From NCBI GenBank assembly GCA_015680685.1, contig MNCI01027502.1, forward strand, positions 8,493 to 69,134: DNA of 60,642 nucleotides, in the 5' to 3' direction. The notes under the pieces are model-generated. The model saw only the letters and a program-made list of their open reading frames with translations, made no database searches and had not been told where the DNA came from. Numbering within the stretch: the first letter of the stretch is position 1; each line of letters starts with the position of its first letter. The DNA is from Gnetum montanum (taxonomy: Eukaryota; Streptophyta; Gnetopsida; Gnetales; Gnetaceae). The translations under genes were made by a program, and so were the position numbers. Of the stretch, positions 44,594 through 55,441 are shown piece after piece.

Positions 44594-45437
44594 TGATGAA
44601 TAGCAGTTCGCCATGCCCTAATATTGGGTACGTGATATCATAGCCTGGATATGATATCATCTACATGATATTGTGATTCCTATGTCAACCTATAAATATA
44701 GCATTTAGGTGCATAGGGAAGAGGCAATTGGTAGGTCATTAGTTAGTCATTAAGAGTTTGGAGTCTTTTTATTAATTTTCAGTTCTTTCCCAAGTACATG
44801 CTCGCAGTGTGATGCTTGTAATTGTATAGAGCCTTTGTTTGAGTGTGATGTACTTGGACACAGACACAATCAACAATAAAGATTGAGATTACTCCATCAT
44901 TACAACATTCACTTAGTTTTTAATTATTTAATTGTTAATTATTGTTTATTTTTTCTTAGTTAATATTTCTTTATTGTCATTTACTATTCTTGTTGTTAAT
45001 GTGAAATGAGTACGTCTTGATCATGAACATTTAAGTGTAACTACTTGGCAACCTAGTAGCATATCTCTTCAGGTGATGTATGCTTGGTAATCTCAAACCT
45101 AGTACATGAAGTCCAAGATGCATACAGATGATTAAGGACGGATGATCATCGCACTTAGGCTAGCTTAGATTTTATTTCATATTGCTTATAAGCTTAATCA
45201 AGATCATTTATCATTTTCCTTAGGAGTAGCATACTATTAGAAATCACATCATACACCTCACTCTAGACTAAACCATACGTGACAAAGCAAATACTAGTCC
45301 AGGTGGGAAGACAACGAACTGTGATCAATGTATAACTATCTAGGTGCCACAAATAGTCCATCCGTAGAGTTTGACTAGATCATGCGTACATGATCATATT
45401 CATATGGTTGAGTGTAGGGGTACCTCACTGCTCATCA
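44594..45437 (+). repeat. E5 3' LTR
   Basis: An 844-bp LTR, TGATGAATAGCAG to CTGCTCATCA. Decayed GATATC sites at 44619-44681 are followed by CTATAAATATAGC (44691-44703). The half from about 45080 matches 37060-37409 and the inverted arm, with roughly one difference in eight bases over the 186-bp core. Confidence 0.92.
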
Positions 45438-46010
45438 CTATGCATTGGGAGTAGTGTTGACTCAACTTGATAATCAAAATGATCATATTACATACACTAT
45501 GCCAATCAAAGCATTGCTGGAGCACAACTTAACTATACCACTACAGAATAAGAGGCTATGAATTTGATATATGCACTTGAAAAGTTCAGAAATTATGTGC
45601 TCGGGTATCTTATCTATGTTCATACTAACCATAGTGCTATCATATTTCTAATGAATAAACCAAGGGTAAGTCCAAGAGTGGTAAGATGGCTCATCATCTT
45701 ACAAGAATTTGATATCACAATGATCGACAAGAAAGAAATTGGAAATGTTGTCACTAATCACCTATTAAGATTAAGATGGAAATCCCAAGAAATGAAGATT
45801 CATTATCAAAACAAGTTTTAGATAAAAATTTATTTACAAAGATAACAATGATTGTAGATTCAGTAGTAAAGTCATGGTGTTCTAATTACATAGCATACCT
45901 AACCACATGAGAACTTCTTACTAAATGGAATAAAAATAAAAAAGAATAGTTTGCTTCACAAACTAAAATGATACATGGAAATTAATGAGAATCTTTATAA
46001 GATATGACCT
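45438..46010 (+). pseudogene. E4 RNase H and linker
   Basis: The frame resumes directly at the E5 edge: YALGVVLTQLDNQNDHITYT. Then come YALEKFRNYVLGYLIYVHTN, SAIIFLMNKPRVSPRVVRWL and FDITMIDKKEIGNVVTNHLL, standard RNase H blocks. The linker has ELLTKWNKNKKE.FASQTKM and stops at GACCT (46006-46010), where E6 entered. The first RNase H strand and all of RT are absent. Confidence 0.85.
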
Positions 46011-46861
46011 TGATGAGCTAGGAAAAATTCAATGCTAGATTACTTTTAATTATTATCTTTCATTGTAGAAAATTCACCTCGTCTTTGACTAACTTGTGAG
46101 TTGTATATGTGGAGGATCGATTCAAAGTCAAAAGATCATTAAGATAATAAATGATTAGAGTCCAATCCAATCAAATTCCACACTTATGACTGTCACTCAT
46201 AAACAAAAATATTAATCTTCATCCCAACTTCTAATCATAAGTTAAAGAATGAAAATTTATGATTAAATCAAGTTGAAATCAAGAATATAATACAGGTTTT
46301 GAGGATCATAAGTGAGACTCCAATGTAGCAACCTCAATAACTTGACAATAGACTCCAATGGTCTATAGTTTCCACAAGGCTCAAAAAATCTGCACTTAAC
46401 AATCTCTAAGAGAAATGAACTTTAACTTTATGTGTGTTTGCTTGGGTATCGATTCTCTTTCTCTCTCCCTCCCTCAACATGAGTTGAGGCATTTATTTAT
46501 ACTATAAAGATATTTAGAATTAGTCATTTGATAATTGATCCTAGTCAATGGAATCAATGTCAATCGATAAATGGTTATCGATCTTATTGTGGCTTTGATC
46601 TTCCTTGATCAATGCTGCAAGTTGCTTGCTTCTACCTCAATCGATATCTTCGATTGTTCTTCCTATATTTGCCCTCCAATATCAATCCTCGTCATTGTCT
46701 CAATCCTCGTCGTTGTCTCAATATGAATTAATGTCATCCATATTGATTTGCATCACTATTGTGATTACTTGCAATGGCCAAAAATAAACAACATTAGTTC
46801 ATATCAATTTATGCCTAGAATAATAAAAAAAATAGAATTAAATAGTTTATGAGGTTTAACA
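46011..46861 (-). repeat. E6 3' LTR
   Basis: An 851-bp LTR. The plus strand begins TGATGAGCTAGG and ends GGTTTAACA; in element orientation TGTTAAACC to CTCATCA. It contains ATCGAT-type palindromes (46563-46580, 46638-46650) upstream of TATAGTATAAATAAATGCC (minus, about 46510-46487). Confidence 0.85.
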
Positions 46862-47099
46862 CAACCCTCAACTAGCCTATGGCCAATGCCTAGTCACAAC
46901 AAGCAAAAATAAAAATAACCCAAACATGCGAGAGAGATACAATAGAGACATATAATCATAACATACAAAACTAAACATGACATAAAAATAACACAACATA
47001 GCTGGTAGGTTAAAGAAAGTCATAGTATTAAAAAGTGACCATGAACAAGAACAAAAGTGGCCACTTCGGTACATGATTCAAAAACAAAATAACACAATT
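46862..47099 (-). other. E6 polypurine tract and 3' non-coding DNA
   Basis: The minus strand reads AGTTGAGGGTTG next to the LTR start TGTTAAACC, a weak polypurine tract. The rest is AT-rich; the 65-codon hydrophobic frame (46877-47074) has no support. Confidence 0.5.
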
Positions 47100-48195
47100 T
47101 TGAGGTTGGATTAGAGCCTACTGCTATGTCCATGTCCTCTTCAAACTAAGAGGGCTCTTCTCCTTCATCATCATCATGAATCTGAGGGTGAAAATGTTTC
47201 TCAATGTCTGCCCTCCTCTTATCTAGAGTAGTGATGGTAGAGCTGATCTATTGTAATACCAAAATAATTTCCCACTAAGTGGATTGGAGCTCCTGAAACT
47301 TTGACCAAACTTCATCATGGAAGCCATGGAGTTAATAGGATTTAGGTACCAAAGAATAACTAAGCTCCTAGAAATCATGGATGAATGGCCTCACTTTGAT
47401 GTAGATCATCAATGATTAAGCAAAGGAGTCTTTCTTTAAGATAGAAAGATTCACCTTTATCTCATCTACAACTCAAGAACTCCACATTTTTGCAAGGTCA
47501 CCTAGATGAGAAAAGGGAAGCACAACTTTAGAGCATCATCATTGTAGTGGTAGATGACGTACTTGATCGAGAGGTAAGAAACTTTTGCCTTCTTCCCATA
47601 CTTTAGCACCTTCATCAGACAGAGTACATAACTGAGTGAATTAGTGGTATGAGTTAATGGAAGGATGTTAGTCACAATCATCATTGTCATCACCTTATAC
47701 TTTGGCCATAGGTTCAGAAAGTATAGGCCCTAGTTTTGCAGCTAGCTGTTGTTACTCTCACTAATGAATTGATGGAACAATTCATACTTTTCTTTAGTGC
47801 TTATCTTTGGCATGAAGATGTCACCTCGGGCTAGCAATCTGAACCATTCTTGTAGCTTAGTCACCATTACCTTTACACTTTAGAGGTTTGGCCTTGGATA
47901 AGTAACATTTGAGGTTATGATAGAATTCCAAGACCTCCTCTTGCATATACTAATTAAGAGGTGGCTAGACAAAAACCTTGCAACCCATGATCTCTAACTA
48001 TTGGAGCACTGCTACATCTATGTGGTTGAACCACTCTATGTAGCCAACCTCTAAATGCAATGGAGTGATTTTTAACTATTCTCTCATAGATGCCTATAAA
48101 TAAATGAAGATATTTAACAAATGAAAATTATTTATGGAGTCTTCCATTAGATGCATACTTGTATCTTTTTCTTTGGCATTGCTTGACTTGGCCAT
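47100..48195 (-). pseudogene. E6 third ORF relic
   Basis: ATG at 48195 on the minus strand: MAKSSNAKEKDTSMHLMED. Further frames read PLHLEVGYIEWFNHIDVAVL, EEVLEFYHNLKCYLSKAKPL, KISTKEKYELFHQFI and WPKYKVMTMMIVTNILPLTH. KVLKYGKKAKVSYLSIKYVI and ALKLCFPFLI follow. The pattern of a conserved block then KxSYxxxxI and LxFPxLI resembles the middle segment of the E5 third ORF and, from memory, the putative plant transposon protein domain. No long coiled coil was seen; this copy is shorter. Confidence 0.6.
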
Positions 48196-48509
48196 TCATG
48201 TTGCAAATTTGAAAAACATGATTAACACTTTATGAGATTATTGTGTAAAAACCCAAAAAAAAACTATCTTTTGTTGTATTTAAATAAACAAGGCTTTTCA
48301 TGGCATTAAATACTACAAAGGGATAAGGATGAAAAGGGGAAATTATGACCCTCAAAGTATATCCTAACACACATTGCTATTGTCACCTCTCCTTGCTATA
48401 GTGGTTTCTCCTAGAGACCATCGTGCCCCTTCCTATAGGTCTAGAGCTTGTAAGAAAAACAGGTCACTTGCCCTAGCCCCGTCTAAGGAAAATGTGTGTG
48501 ATTCAGGCA

Positions 48510-49030
48510 AGGAAGTGATTTATAATAGAAATCACCACCTTAAGAATATATTATTATAGTTTTTAAACCTCCTATTTAGTCAATCCATATTGTAGCTTTG
48601 ATTAGGATTGGTATATTTTAGATTGATTTACATTGCACCATCAACATAGATCGATATAGTATAAGCTCAAGTTGCAAACATATCAATGCTCATCAAAGCC
48701 ACAATGATAAAACTCAAGGCATTTGAAAAATTTTAAGGAATCAATCCATATTGATCTAGGCTACTAGGATTGATATGTATATTAACTTACATCATGATTG
48801 CATTGATAAAATTCGAGGTAATCTGGAAATTCTGAGACATATCAATGCATATCAATCCAAGCTACTAGGGTCAATATGTATATTGATTCACGTCAAAGTT
48901 CCATTGTTTAGATGTGAAATACTTATAAGAATTTATTCCTATTTGAACTCAATCGAGTAAATTGATATCCATCGATATGTTGGCATTGATTTTCATCGAT
49001 CAGGTCAAAAGTTATGTTGATAACTTTGGA
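48510..49030 (-). promoter_or_regulatory. E6 internal promoter-like module
   Basis: Several ATCGATAT and AATCCATATTGAT-type palindromes lie between 48585 and 49005. In element orientation TATAAATCACTTCC (about 48526-48512) comes next, then the third ORF 320 bp on. The E6 LTR has the same pairing of ATCGATAT sites with TATAAATAAATGCC. The plus-strand frames here are not supported. Confidence 0.5.
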
Positions 49031-50799
49031 CTTCATTGCCATCATATCAAGCATGGTTGCTGGAATTGATAGTCCATGGTTTATTAATATAGCAAGACAT
49101 TGAGAACCCAATGTTTCTTGATACAGGGTAAACTAGGATGTTTTTATTTTATCTATTGACATCAATACTTTAATATTATATTGACACTTATATATCCTAA
49201 TTGTCCTAAATCGTGCCAAAAAATACAAATTGATATTATTATAATTTTATATATAGATTATGTACATATGCTTATTCCTCTTTTGATAATAAATTCTTAT
49301 TATTAGATATGAGTTGACATATAACTCGATTAGGAAGGCCCTTTCTAGGATTAATTGAGTTTAACATCGCCTCACAAGGTTTCCTTCATTAGGTGCAAGA
49401 ACATCTTATGAACTTAAGATCTAAACCTTTCCTATGATTTAAAATTCGAGATGCATTACTTACATTTAACTCATTTACTAACTTGTTCTTAGCTTAGCTT
49501 CCAAGTTGGTTATACCCTACTATCATATCCTTTATTAATTGGTTATCCCTCCCTAATTAAACTAAGGTATGTAACATACCTAGGTTAATTATCAAATATA
49601 AATGATTAAAAGGAAGCATCATCAAAGGATATACCAAAAGCAAGAATTGCTTTAGATTTTATATAGCTAGATGACTAAAAGAGTACTAAAGGCAATGGGT
49701 GAACGAGTGTTAGTATCCATCATTAGCCATCATAGTAGGGATCTTGACCATTTACGCCTATGGAAGACATGATGGAAAAGACAAAGAAACCCATGCACAA
49801 AAGTACCAATAGTTAGAAGAGATGATCATGCAAAAGAAAAATAGAGAGATAACTCAACAAAAATAAAGAAAAAGAATAGAAAAAGTTAAAATTGAGGTAA
49901 AAAAAAGCAAAAAGAAAATAATAGTCTAAGAAGTACAAAGAAGCAAAAGAAAAATAACTAAATAACGGAGTAAGAGGAATGATTAGAAGTGAAGGTGCCC
50001 ATTAGGATATCAACTATGGAGGATTCGCTCCTTTGCTATTAGTGTTATAACCTAGTGCTAAGTTAGTGCCATCATTATTTGATTAGTAATCATTGTTTGA
50101 CCCTTTAACGCTCTACTCATAGAAGGGGGTTCTTATGGGATGCTTGAAATTGTGAGCTTGGAGCATCATTCCAACTATGAGGTTCTTGTGGAAGTGTAGC
50201 TTGGCTCATGGTTGAAGGTTCTCGTGGGATAATATTTTTCTTTTCTTGATTCTCTTTTTTTTTCTTATCTTTTTTTTTTCATAAAAAACTCAATGTATAA
50301 CTAGCTTCAATCATGAGGTTCTTATGGGAGCTAAATTTATTTTGTAAGGATTGCTCACATGGCATTGATCTTACTTGATATCAGTAGATGCCTTTACCAC
50401 CAAAGAAACTAGGTTCAATATAATGCACCCTTTCCATCTTAGTAACTCATTCAAGCAAGTATTTAATAGAAACTAAGCACTAATAAGCATTACCTTAAGC
50501 TATTTAGCCACCTTGACTTATGAAAATTGTACTTAAAAAATATTGTTTAAAATAATGAAGTTTATTATGTGTAAGATGCTTATTAATCTAAGGCTCATGC
50601 GTAGTTGGATTTTGGGTTTAAACCTACCTATCTCAAGGTAGGACGAGTTGTCCTTCTCATTTGCATTCTAAACATGATGCTACCGAATTCTTTATAGTCC
50701 CAACTAACAATAGAATTTCATATTATCCTCTACATGTTTCAAGGTAAAAGTTGTAAATTATAAATACTTCTTTATTAGTTTACTTTATGACATAAGAGT
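49031..50799 (-). other. E6 post-pol non-coding region
   Basis: AT-rich, no gene seen. A purine-rich plus strand (49840-49980) is a T-rich tract in element orientation. The minus strand reads CTCCCATAAGAACCTCATG near 50330 and CATCCCATAAGAACCCCC near 50140, repeated variants with ATCCCACGAGAACC near 50225. The conserved block of E2 to E4 was not recognised. Confidence 0.5.
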
Positions 50800-51750
50800 C
50801 TTCTTAAGGGGTACATTTGAGAGCTAAGACCTCTAATAGATTATTGTCATGTAATTCATCAATAATGGGATAACTAGGGTCACTTAGCTCTATTAGTTTA
50901 TCTTCTCTGGGTTCCTTAATGTGATGTTGATGATATAACTTAAGTCCTTCTCAAAGGACAAGAAACGTAGTTGAGGAATCATCCATAGGTGATATCAAGA
51001 CACTTCCATTTGCATGGGGTTGGACATTTAAATAAGAACCTTCCCACCTAGTTGTTAATTCCCTAAAAATTTATGTAATCTCATATTGTAGAGAAGGACT
51101 TTATCACCTACAAAAAAGTTTTTTTAAAAGATATTCTCATCATGTAAGGTTTTTATTTGTTTCTTTGCAATCTCTTATTTTTCAAGAGCATGTAGTAGCA
51201 TTTCGTCAAGTTCATGAAGTTGGTTGATTTGAGTGGCTTGGTTCATGTCTTCATCAAAATTTAGTTGTTGGGCTAACCACAAAGATTGATATTTTAGTTC
51301 AATTGGTAATAAACATAACTTACCATAAACCAATTGATAAGGTAAGTTCCCTAAACTTGGTATATAGGTAATCTTATAAGCCCAAAGTGCATCTTGTAAT
51401 TTTTTAGACCAATCCTTTCCTTTAGTACATATAGTTTTCATTAATATATTTAAGATAATTCTATTAGCATTCTCTACTTGGCCATTTATTTGAGGATGAT
51501 AGGTCGTAGTTATCTTATGTTGGATACCATAAAACTTAAGGAATTTCTCCATGATATTATTTACAAAATGGGTTCCTTAATCACTAATGATCATCTATGG
51601 AGTTCCAAAGTATGCTAAAATATTTTCTCTAAGGAATGCTACAACTACCTTGACATCATTTATTGGGATGGATTTTGCTTCTACCCATTTGGTGACATAA
51701 TCTATACAAACCAAAATGTATTTTCATCCATTAGATGATAGGAATGACCC
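50800..51750 (-). pseudogene. E6 integrase, core and C-terminal part
   Basis: A 125-codon frame (51552-51175) reads MEKFLKFYGIQHKITTTYHP, QINGQVENANRIILNILMKT, DWSKKLQDALWAYKI, GNLPYQLVYGKLCLLPIELK. Upstream are SNG.KYILVCIDYVTKWVEA and MIISD.GTHFVNNI, so D, D and E positions can be located. Downstream VGDKVLLYNMRLHKFLG gives the usual C-terminal strand. The zinc domain is deleted at the junction with the LTR piece. Confidence 0.88.
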
Positions 51751-52024
51751 ACTTCTACCTTGATCGATATCTTTGATTATTCTTCCTACTATTGCCTGCA
51801 AAATTTAGGGTATTGATCCTCATCACTACCTTGATATGAATTGATGTCATCCATATGAATTTCCATCGCTATTGTGATTACCTATGATAGTAAAAAATAA
51901 ACAACATCACCTCATATCGATTTATGCCATAGAAATTGATGATCTTCGATATGTGAAAACAATAAAAAAAATAGTAATGTTTTGTTTATACTATATAAAA
52001 TTAAATATTTTATGGGGTTTAATA
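51751..52024 (-). repeat. E6 5' LTR, truncated
   Basis: Matches 46628-46861: CTTCTACCTYRATCGATATC, TATGAATTRATGTCATCCAT, and the ending GGGGTTTAATA. The remainder of the LTR is missing and integrase sequence abuts at about 51750. Confidence 0.85.
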
Positions 52025-53175
52025 GTCCTAATGGTTTAATCCAATGATGTGTTATAGAAGACAATGAACAAAGAGTTCTAGAAGATACACATGAAGGATC
52101 ATATGGTGGTCACTATGCATGATGATGAACAACACTTAAATTGATGATGGAAAGTTACTTTTGGCCTACCATATTTAGGGATGCACACCAATTTGAACAA
52201 TCTTGTAAAAGATTCCAAATGGATGGAGGACTAACAACAAAAGACAAAGGGCAAAAATAATGGATGCAACCATTAGAACCATTTAACATCTAGGGATTTA
52301 ACTTTATGAGATCCATTACACTAATGTTGAATGGAAAATCTTACATTATTATAACTATTGATTACTGCACTAAGTGAACAAAAGCCGCTGCAATTAAAGA
52401 TTGCATAGCCACAATAGTTATGAAATTATTTTAACAACACATGGTGAAAAAATTTGGGATACCAAACATGTTAACAACATATAACAAAAATCATTTTACT
52501 AGAACTACATTTAAGAAGCTAATGCAACAACTTTAGATCAACCTTAAATTAACTACACCTTATCACCCTAAAGTGAATGGTCAAGCTGAAGTGACTAACA
52601 GAGAGATTACACAAATATTAAATAATGCCCTATGGGCATATTGATCAACTTGGAAACTTCCTATAGGGCATTCATCATACGAATTAGTTTATGGAAAATT
52701 ACCTACTCTGCTAATTCAAGTAGAATTAAATACCCTTGTAACTACTTACAAACTTAATCTAGACTTAGACTTAGCCCAAAAAGAATGATTAATAAATCTT
52801 AATCTCTTAGATGAAAATTGATTAGTTGCTCAAGTGAGTAATGAAATCTAAAAAATATATTCCAAACATAGACATGATGTCAAAATTAGACAAGTATCCA
52901 GTAAGTTTAGAGATAGAGTCCTATACCATAACCCAAATCATGTTCCATAAAAGATGAAGTTTTAAACTTTATAGGAAGAACCCTCTATCATCCATGCTAT
53001 GTATCAATCACGTGCCATGAAAATTTATCACCTAATGGATGTATAGAAGCTTATGGTTGTTAATATCCAATAGGCCAAATCATTTTATGAATTTCCTTAC
53101 TCCAAAAACTCTATCTCACATACTAGACTAGTTACTACCCATTTGATTTTTCAAGTTAATCACTTGTGACAATAG
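52025..53175 (+). pseudogene. E4 integrase pseudogene
   Basis: The frame resumes PNGLIQ.CVIEDNEQRVLED, then THEGSYGGHYA, SYFWPTIFRDAHQFEQSCKR (zinc domain, H2C2 partly kept). The core: KSYIIITIDYCTK.TKAAA, GIPNMLTTYNKNHFTRTTFK and LTTPYHPKVNGQAEVTNREI. ALWAY.STWKLPIGHSSYEL follows, then VYGKLPTL. The end near 53170 reads VNHL.Q.PWG, a decayed version of the shared pol tail. Multiple stops. Confidence 0.88.
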
Positions 53176-54765
53176 CCATGGGGATGTCAATTTTTACACT
53201 TAGGCACCAAACATGGTTTTTTCATTTTTATTATAATTTTAACATTTCTTATCATTTTTCATTTTTAAATATCTTTCAAATTCTTGATAGGTTTTTATAT
53301 TCTTACCTATTTCTCACTCTTTTTTTATCTTTCTTACCTATTTTTCATTCTAAATGTACATATTTTTTTGATCTTTCTAATAAAGTATAATGGAATAAAT
53401 AATATGTACTTGAAATAATGAAAATTTCATCTTATGTTATCATATCATTAAAGGATTAATTATATATATAGTAAGACCATATCATTCATCTACTTATTTC
53501 CAATAATAAGAGGTTCATACCATAGATATAATGATATTCTTTCACAATAAAAATAAAATAGTCCATTGATCATTATGCCTAGATGGAAAAGTTATGAACC
53601 AATAGAGAATGAAAAGGGTATGACATCAACAGGATTTGTGGATTCTTTAAAGCTACTACTATGAGTCTTATCCTATCATTATTTTGTATTATTGACTTGA
53701 GTTCTAATGAAAAACGAAAGTGTATTCTAAAATAAGTATTATCTCACCATGTCACTGGAAAGATGTTACCCATGCCTTAAGGTAGTCCTCTAGTAAGGTT
53801 AACACAATAATAATCTAATAAATATATATAATAAAAATTTTTGGAAGGTTCACTAGAATGACATGTTACCCATGCCTAAAGGTAGATAACCTCTTAGAAA
53901 TTTCAAGGTTTCTTAGAATCGCATTGGTTATGGGGTTAAAAAGATATGTTACCCATTTCTAAAGGCACTCCTCTATCCAATGGCCAAATGTCTTTTTAAA
54001 TAAACTATGTTGCTAATAAAATTGCTTCCTTGTACTTCATTACCAAGAGATAATATCTTCTTACAATTATGATAGTATTATGGTTGTTAGTTTTAAGCTG
54101 ATACAATGTGATGTTACTAGTAAGTGATATGGACTTGTTTTGGATCTTGGACAAATAGGCTAATGATCATTTTAACCATGCATTTTACATAGAATTCATT
54201 ATGTCTATGGTAAGACACCTCATGTCCCAGTTTTTGCAATCCCTACTACTACCATTCCACCTCACTATCATATATAATCATAATTTGATGGTTTTGTATA
54301 ATATAGTATTATTTTCTTATTGAGGCAATGCTAATATGTGTGTCTTGAAAGATAGGTATGATTTACATTCAACTCCTTAAGTGCCTATAGATACTTTTTG
54401 ATATGGTTATACAAGGGCATCAAGGATAGGAGCCTGCTTTGGGAAGGATCCAATTGTATAACTCTTGTATTTCATATTTAATGATCAATTTTACATTATC
54501 TTGTACCTCTTAATTACTTAAAAAATCATTGTTATTTTTCTACATATCCATATTCATTCATATGTTTCGCAATTTTTATCAACCATCTCCTAAATGCTTA
54601 ATTGACTTACCTTGTCCAAACTCCTTTCATATAATTTTAATGACTAATTCCTATATTCTAAGCATTATCTATGATCAAGAATCCTTTGGATCATCTTTAC
54701 ACCTTCTAGCCTATCCATTTTGCTTATTTTTTTCATCAAAATTCTCAAAAATTTTCAAAAGCTCA
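53176..54765 (+). other. E4 post-pol non-coding region
   Basis: T-rich to 53390, then CATTCATCTACTTATTTCCA (53484 on, the CATCCATC block), GGGTATGACATCAACAGG (53616-53633). The ATGTTACCCATGCCTWAAGG block occurs three times (about 53764, 53863 and 53946). From 53990 to 54765 no gene is recognised; an 80-codon frame at 54529-54771 has no family features. Confidence 0.6.
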
Positions 54766-55032
54766 CAGTGATATCGTAGATACAATATACTAACCCCTGT
54801 GATATCACATCCATGATGTCATATCTACTATATATCTCTTATAAAAATCTATATATATGCATAAAAAATTAGGAAAAATTTTTATTTCATCATTTCACAC
54901 CTAGTGTATTCATGCAATTTTTCTAACTTTCAAACCTTTAGAGCTCTACATCATTCTCACTGCAATTTCCATGTGAATCATTCTTGTTTTCTTTTGCTCA
55001 CAGAGTGACCAACTTAGTCATGGAAGAGAGCA
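54766..55032 (+). promoter_or_regulatory. E4 internal promoter-like module
   Basis: GTGATATCGTAG, TGTGATATCACA and GATGTCATATC lie within 54768-54830. ATATATCTCTTATAAAAATC (54831-54850) holds a TATA box. A decayed G-rich motif AACTTAGTCATGGAAGAGAG is at 55011-55030. The LTRs of E4 carry CTACGATATCGTAG in the matching position. Confidence 0.6.
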
Positions 55033-55088
55033 TTATGCATGGATTCTTGCGAATTATGCCAAAGTTTTCTAATGCATGAAAGAACAAA

Positions 55089-55441
55089 GTAAGGGTAAGA
55101 ACAACAAAAGACAATCACATTCTCATTTCACATAAAACTAATAAACCTAATATTTCCTTGCCATTATCCATTTGAATATGTCTTAAACAATAAATTGAAA
55201 ATTGTGATAGGTTGTTTAAGATAAATTATTTTCTAATTAATAGAAATAATCTAAATAAGGATTTTTCTTATAAAGAGTTGTATCTAAATAACAAATTTCT
55301 GTAACTTTGCAATCTTAATTAAAATAAATTTGATAGTGAATAATTATTTTAATCAAAACCAAAAATCTGATGAAGGGATATGAACTATTAAAGTATTTTT
55401 CTAAAACATTTAAGTAATCTTAAAGTTCCTTATGATTGTAG
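55089..55441 (+). other. Candidate leader intron of the E4 third ORF
   Basis: Donor options AAA/GTAAGG (55089) or AGG/GTAAGA (55095); acceptor GATTGTAG ending at 55441, immediately before ATG 55442. Position and sequence parallel E5. Confidence 0.45.

Larger units (their letters stand above)
36563..45437 (+). mobile_element. E5: gag-plus-third-ORF element with a palindromic 5' end
   Basis: The 3' LTR (44594-45437) is complete. At the left end there is an inverted LTR part joined to a direct LTR part (36563-37409). Interior: primer site, gag, no protease/RT/integrase at all, non-coding region, promoter-like module, third ORF, polypurine tract. This is the layout of non-autonomous gag-only elements. 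Flanks TCATC and CTATG do not match, and the RT of E4 is missing across the site. Confidence 0.85.
46011..52024 (-). mobile_element. E6: minus-strand Ty3/gypsy element, 5' part deleted
   Basis: Flanked by GACCT (46006-46010) and GTCCT (52025-52029), a target duplication with one change. The 3' LTR 46011-46861 is complete; the 5' LTR is only partial (51751-52024). On the minus strand: part of integrase, post-pol region, promoter-like module, third ORF, polypurine tract, 3' LTR. Gag, protease, RT, RNase H and the integrase N-terminus are deleted along with most of the 5' LTR. The E4 linker continues on both sides (left DLDEL-like, right PNGLIQ.CVIED). Confidence 0.85.

Noticed and set aside
46862-47074. 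Hydrophobic 65-codon frame as an env-like transmembrane protein
   Set aside because: AT-rich antisense-like frame next to the LTR, without signal peptide pattern or a copy in E4 or E5.
48585-49010. Repeated ATCGATAT/AATCCATATTGAT as a CRISPR-like array
   Set aside because: Spacing is irregular, repeats are short palindromes, and this is a plant element; the promoter-like reading fits better.
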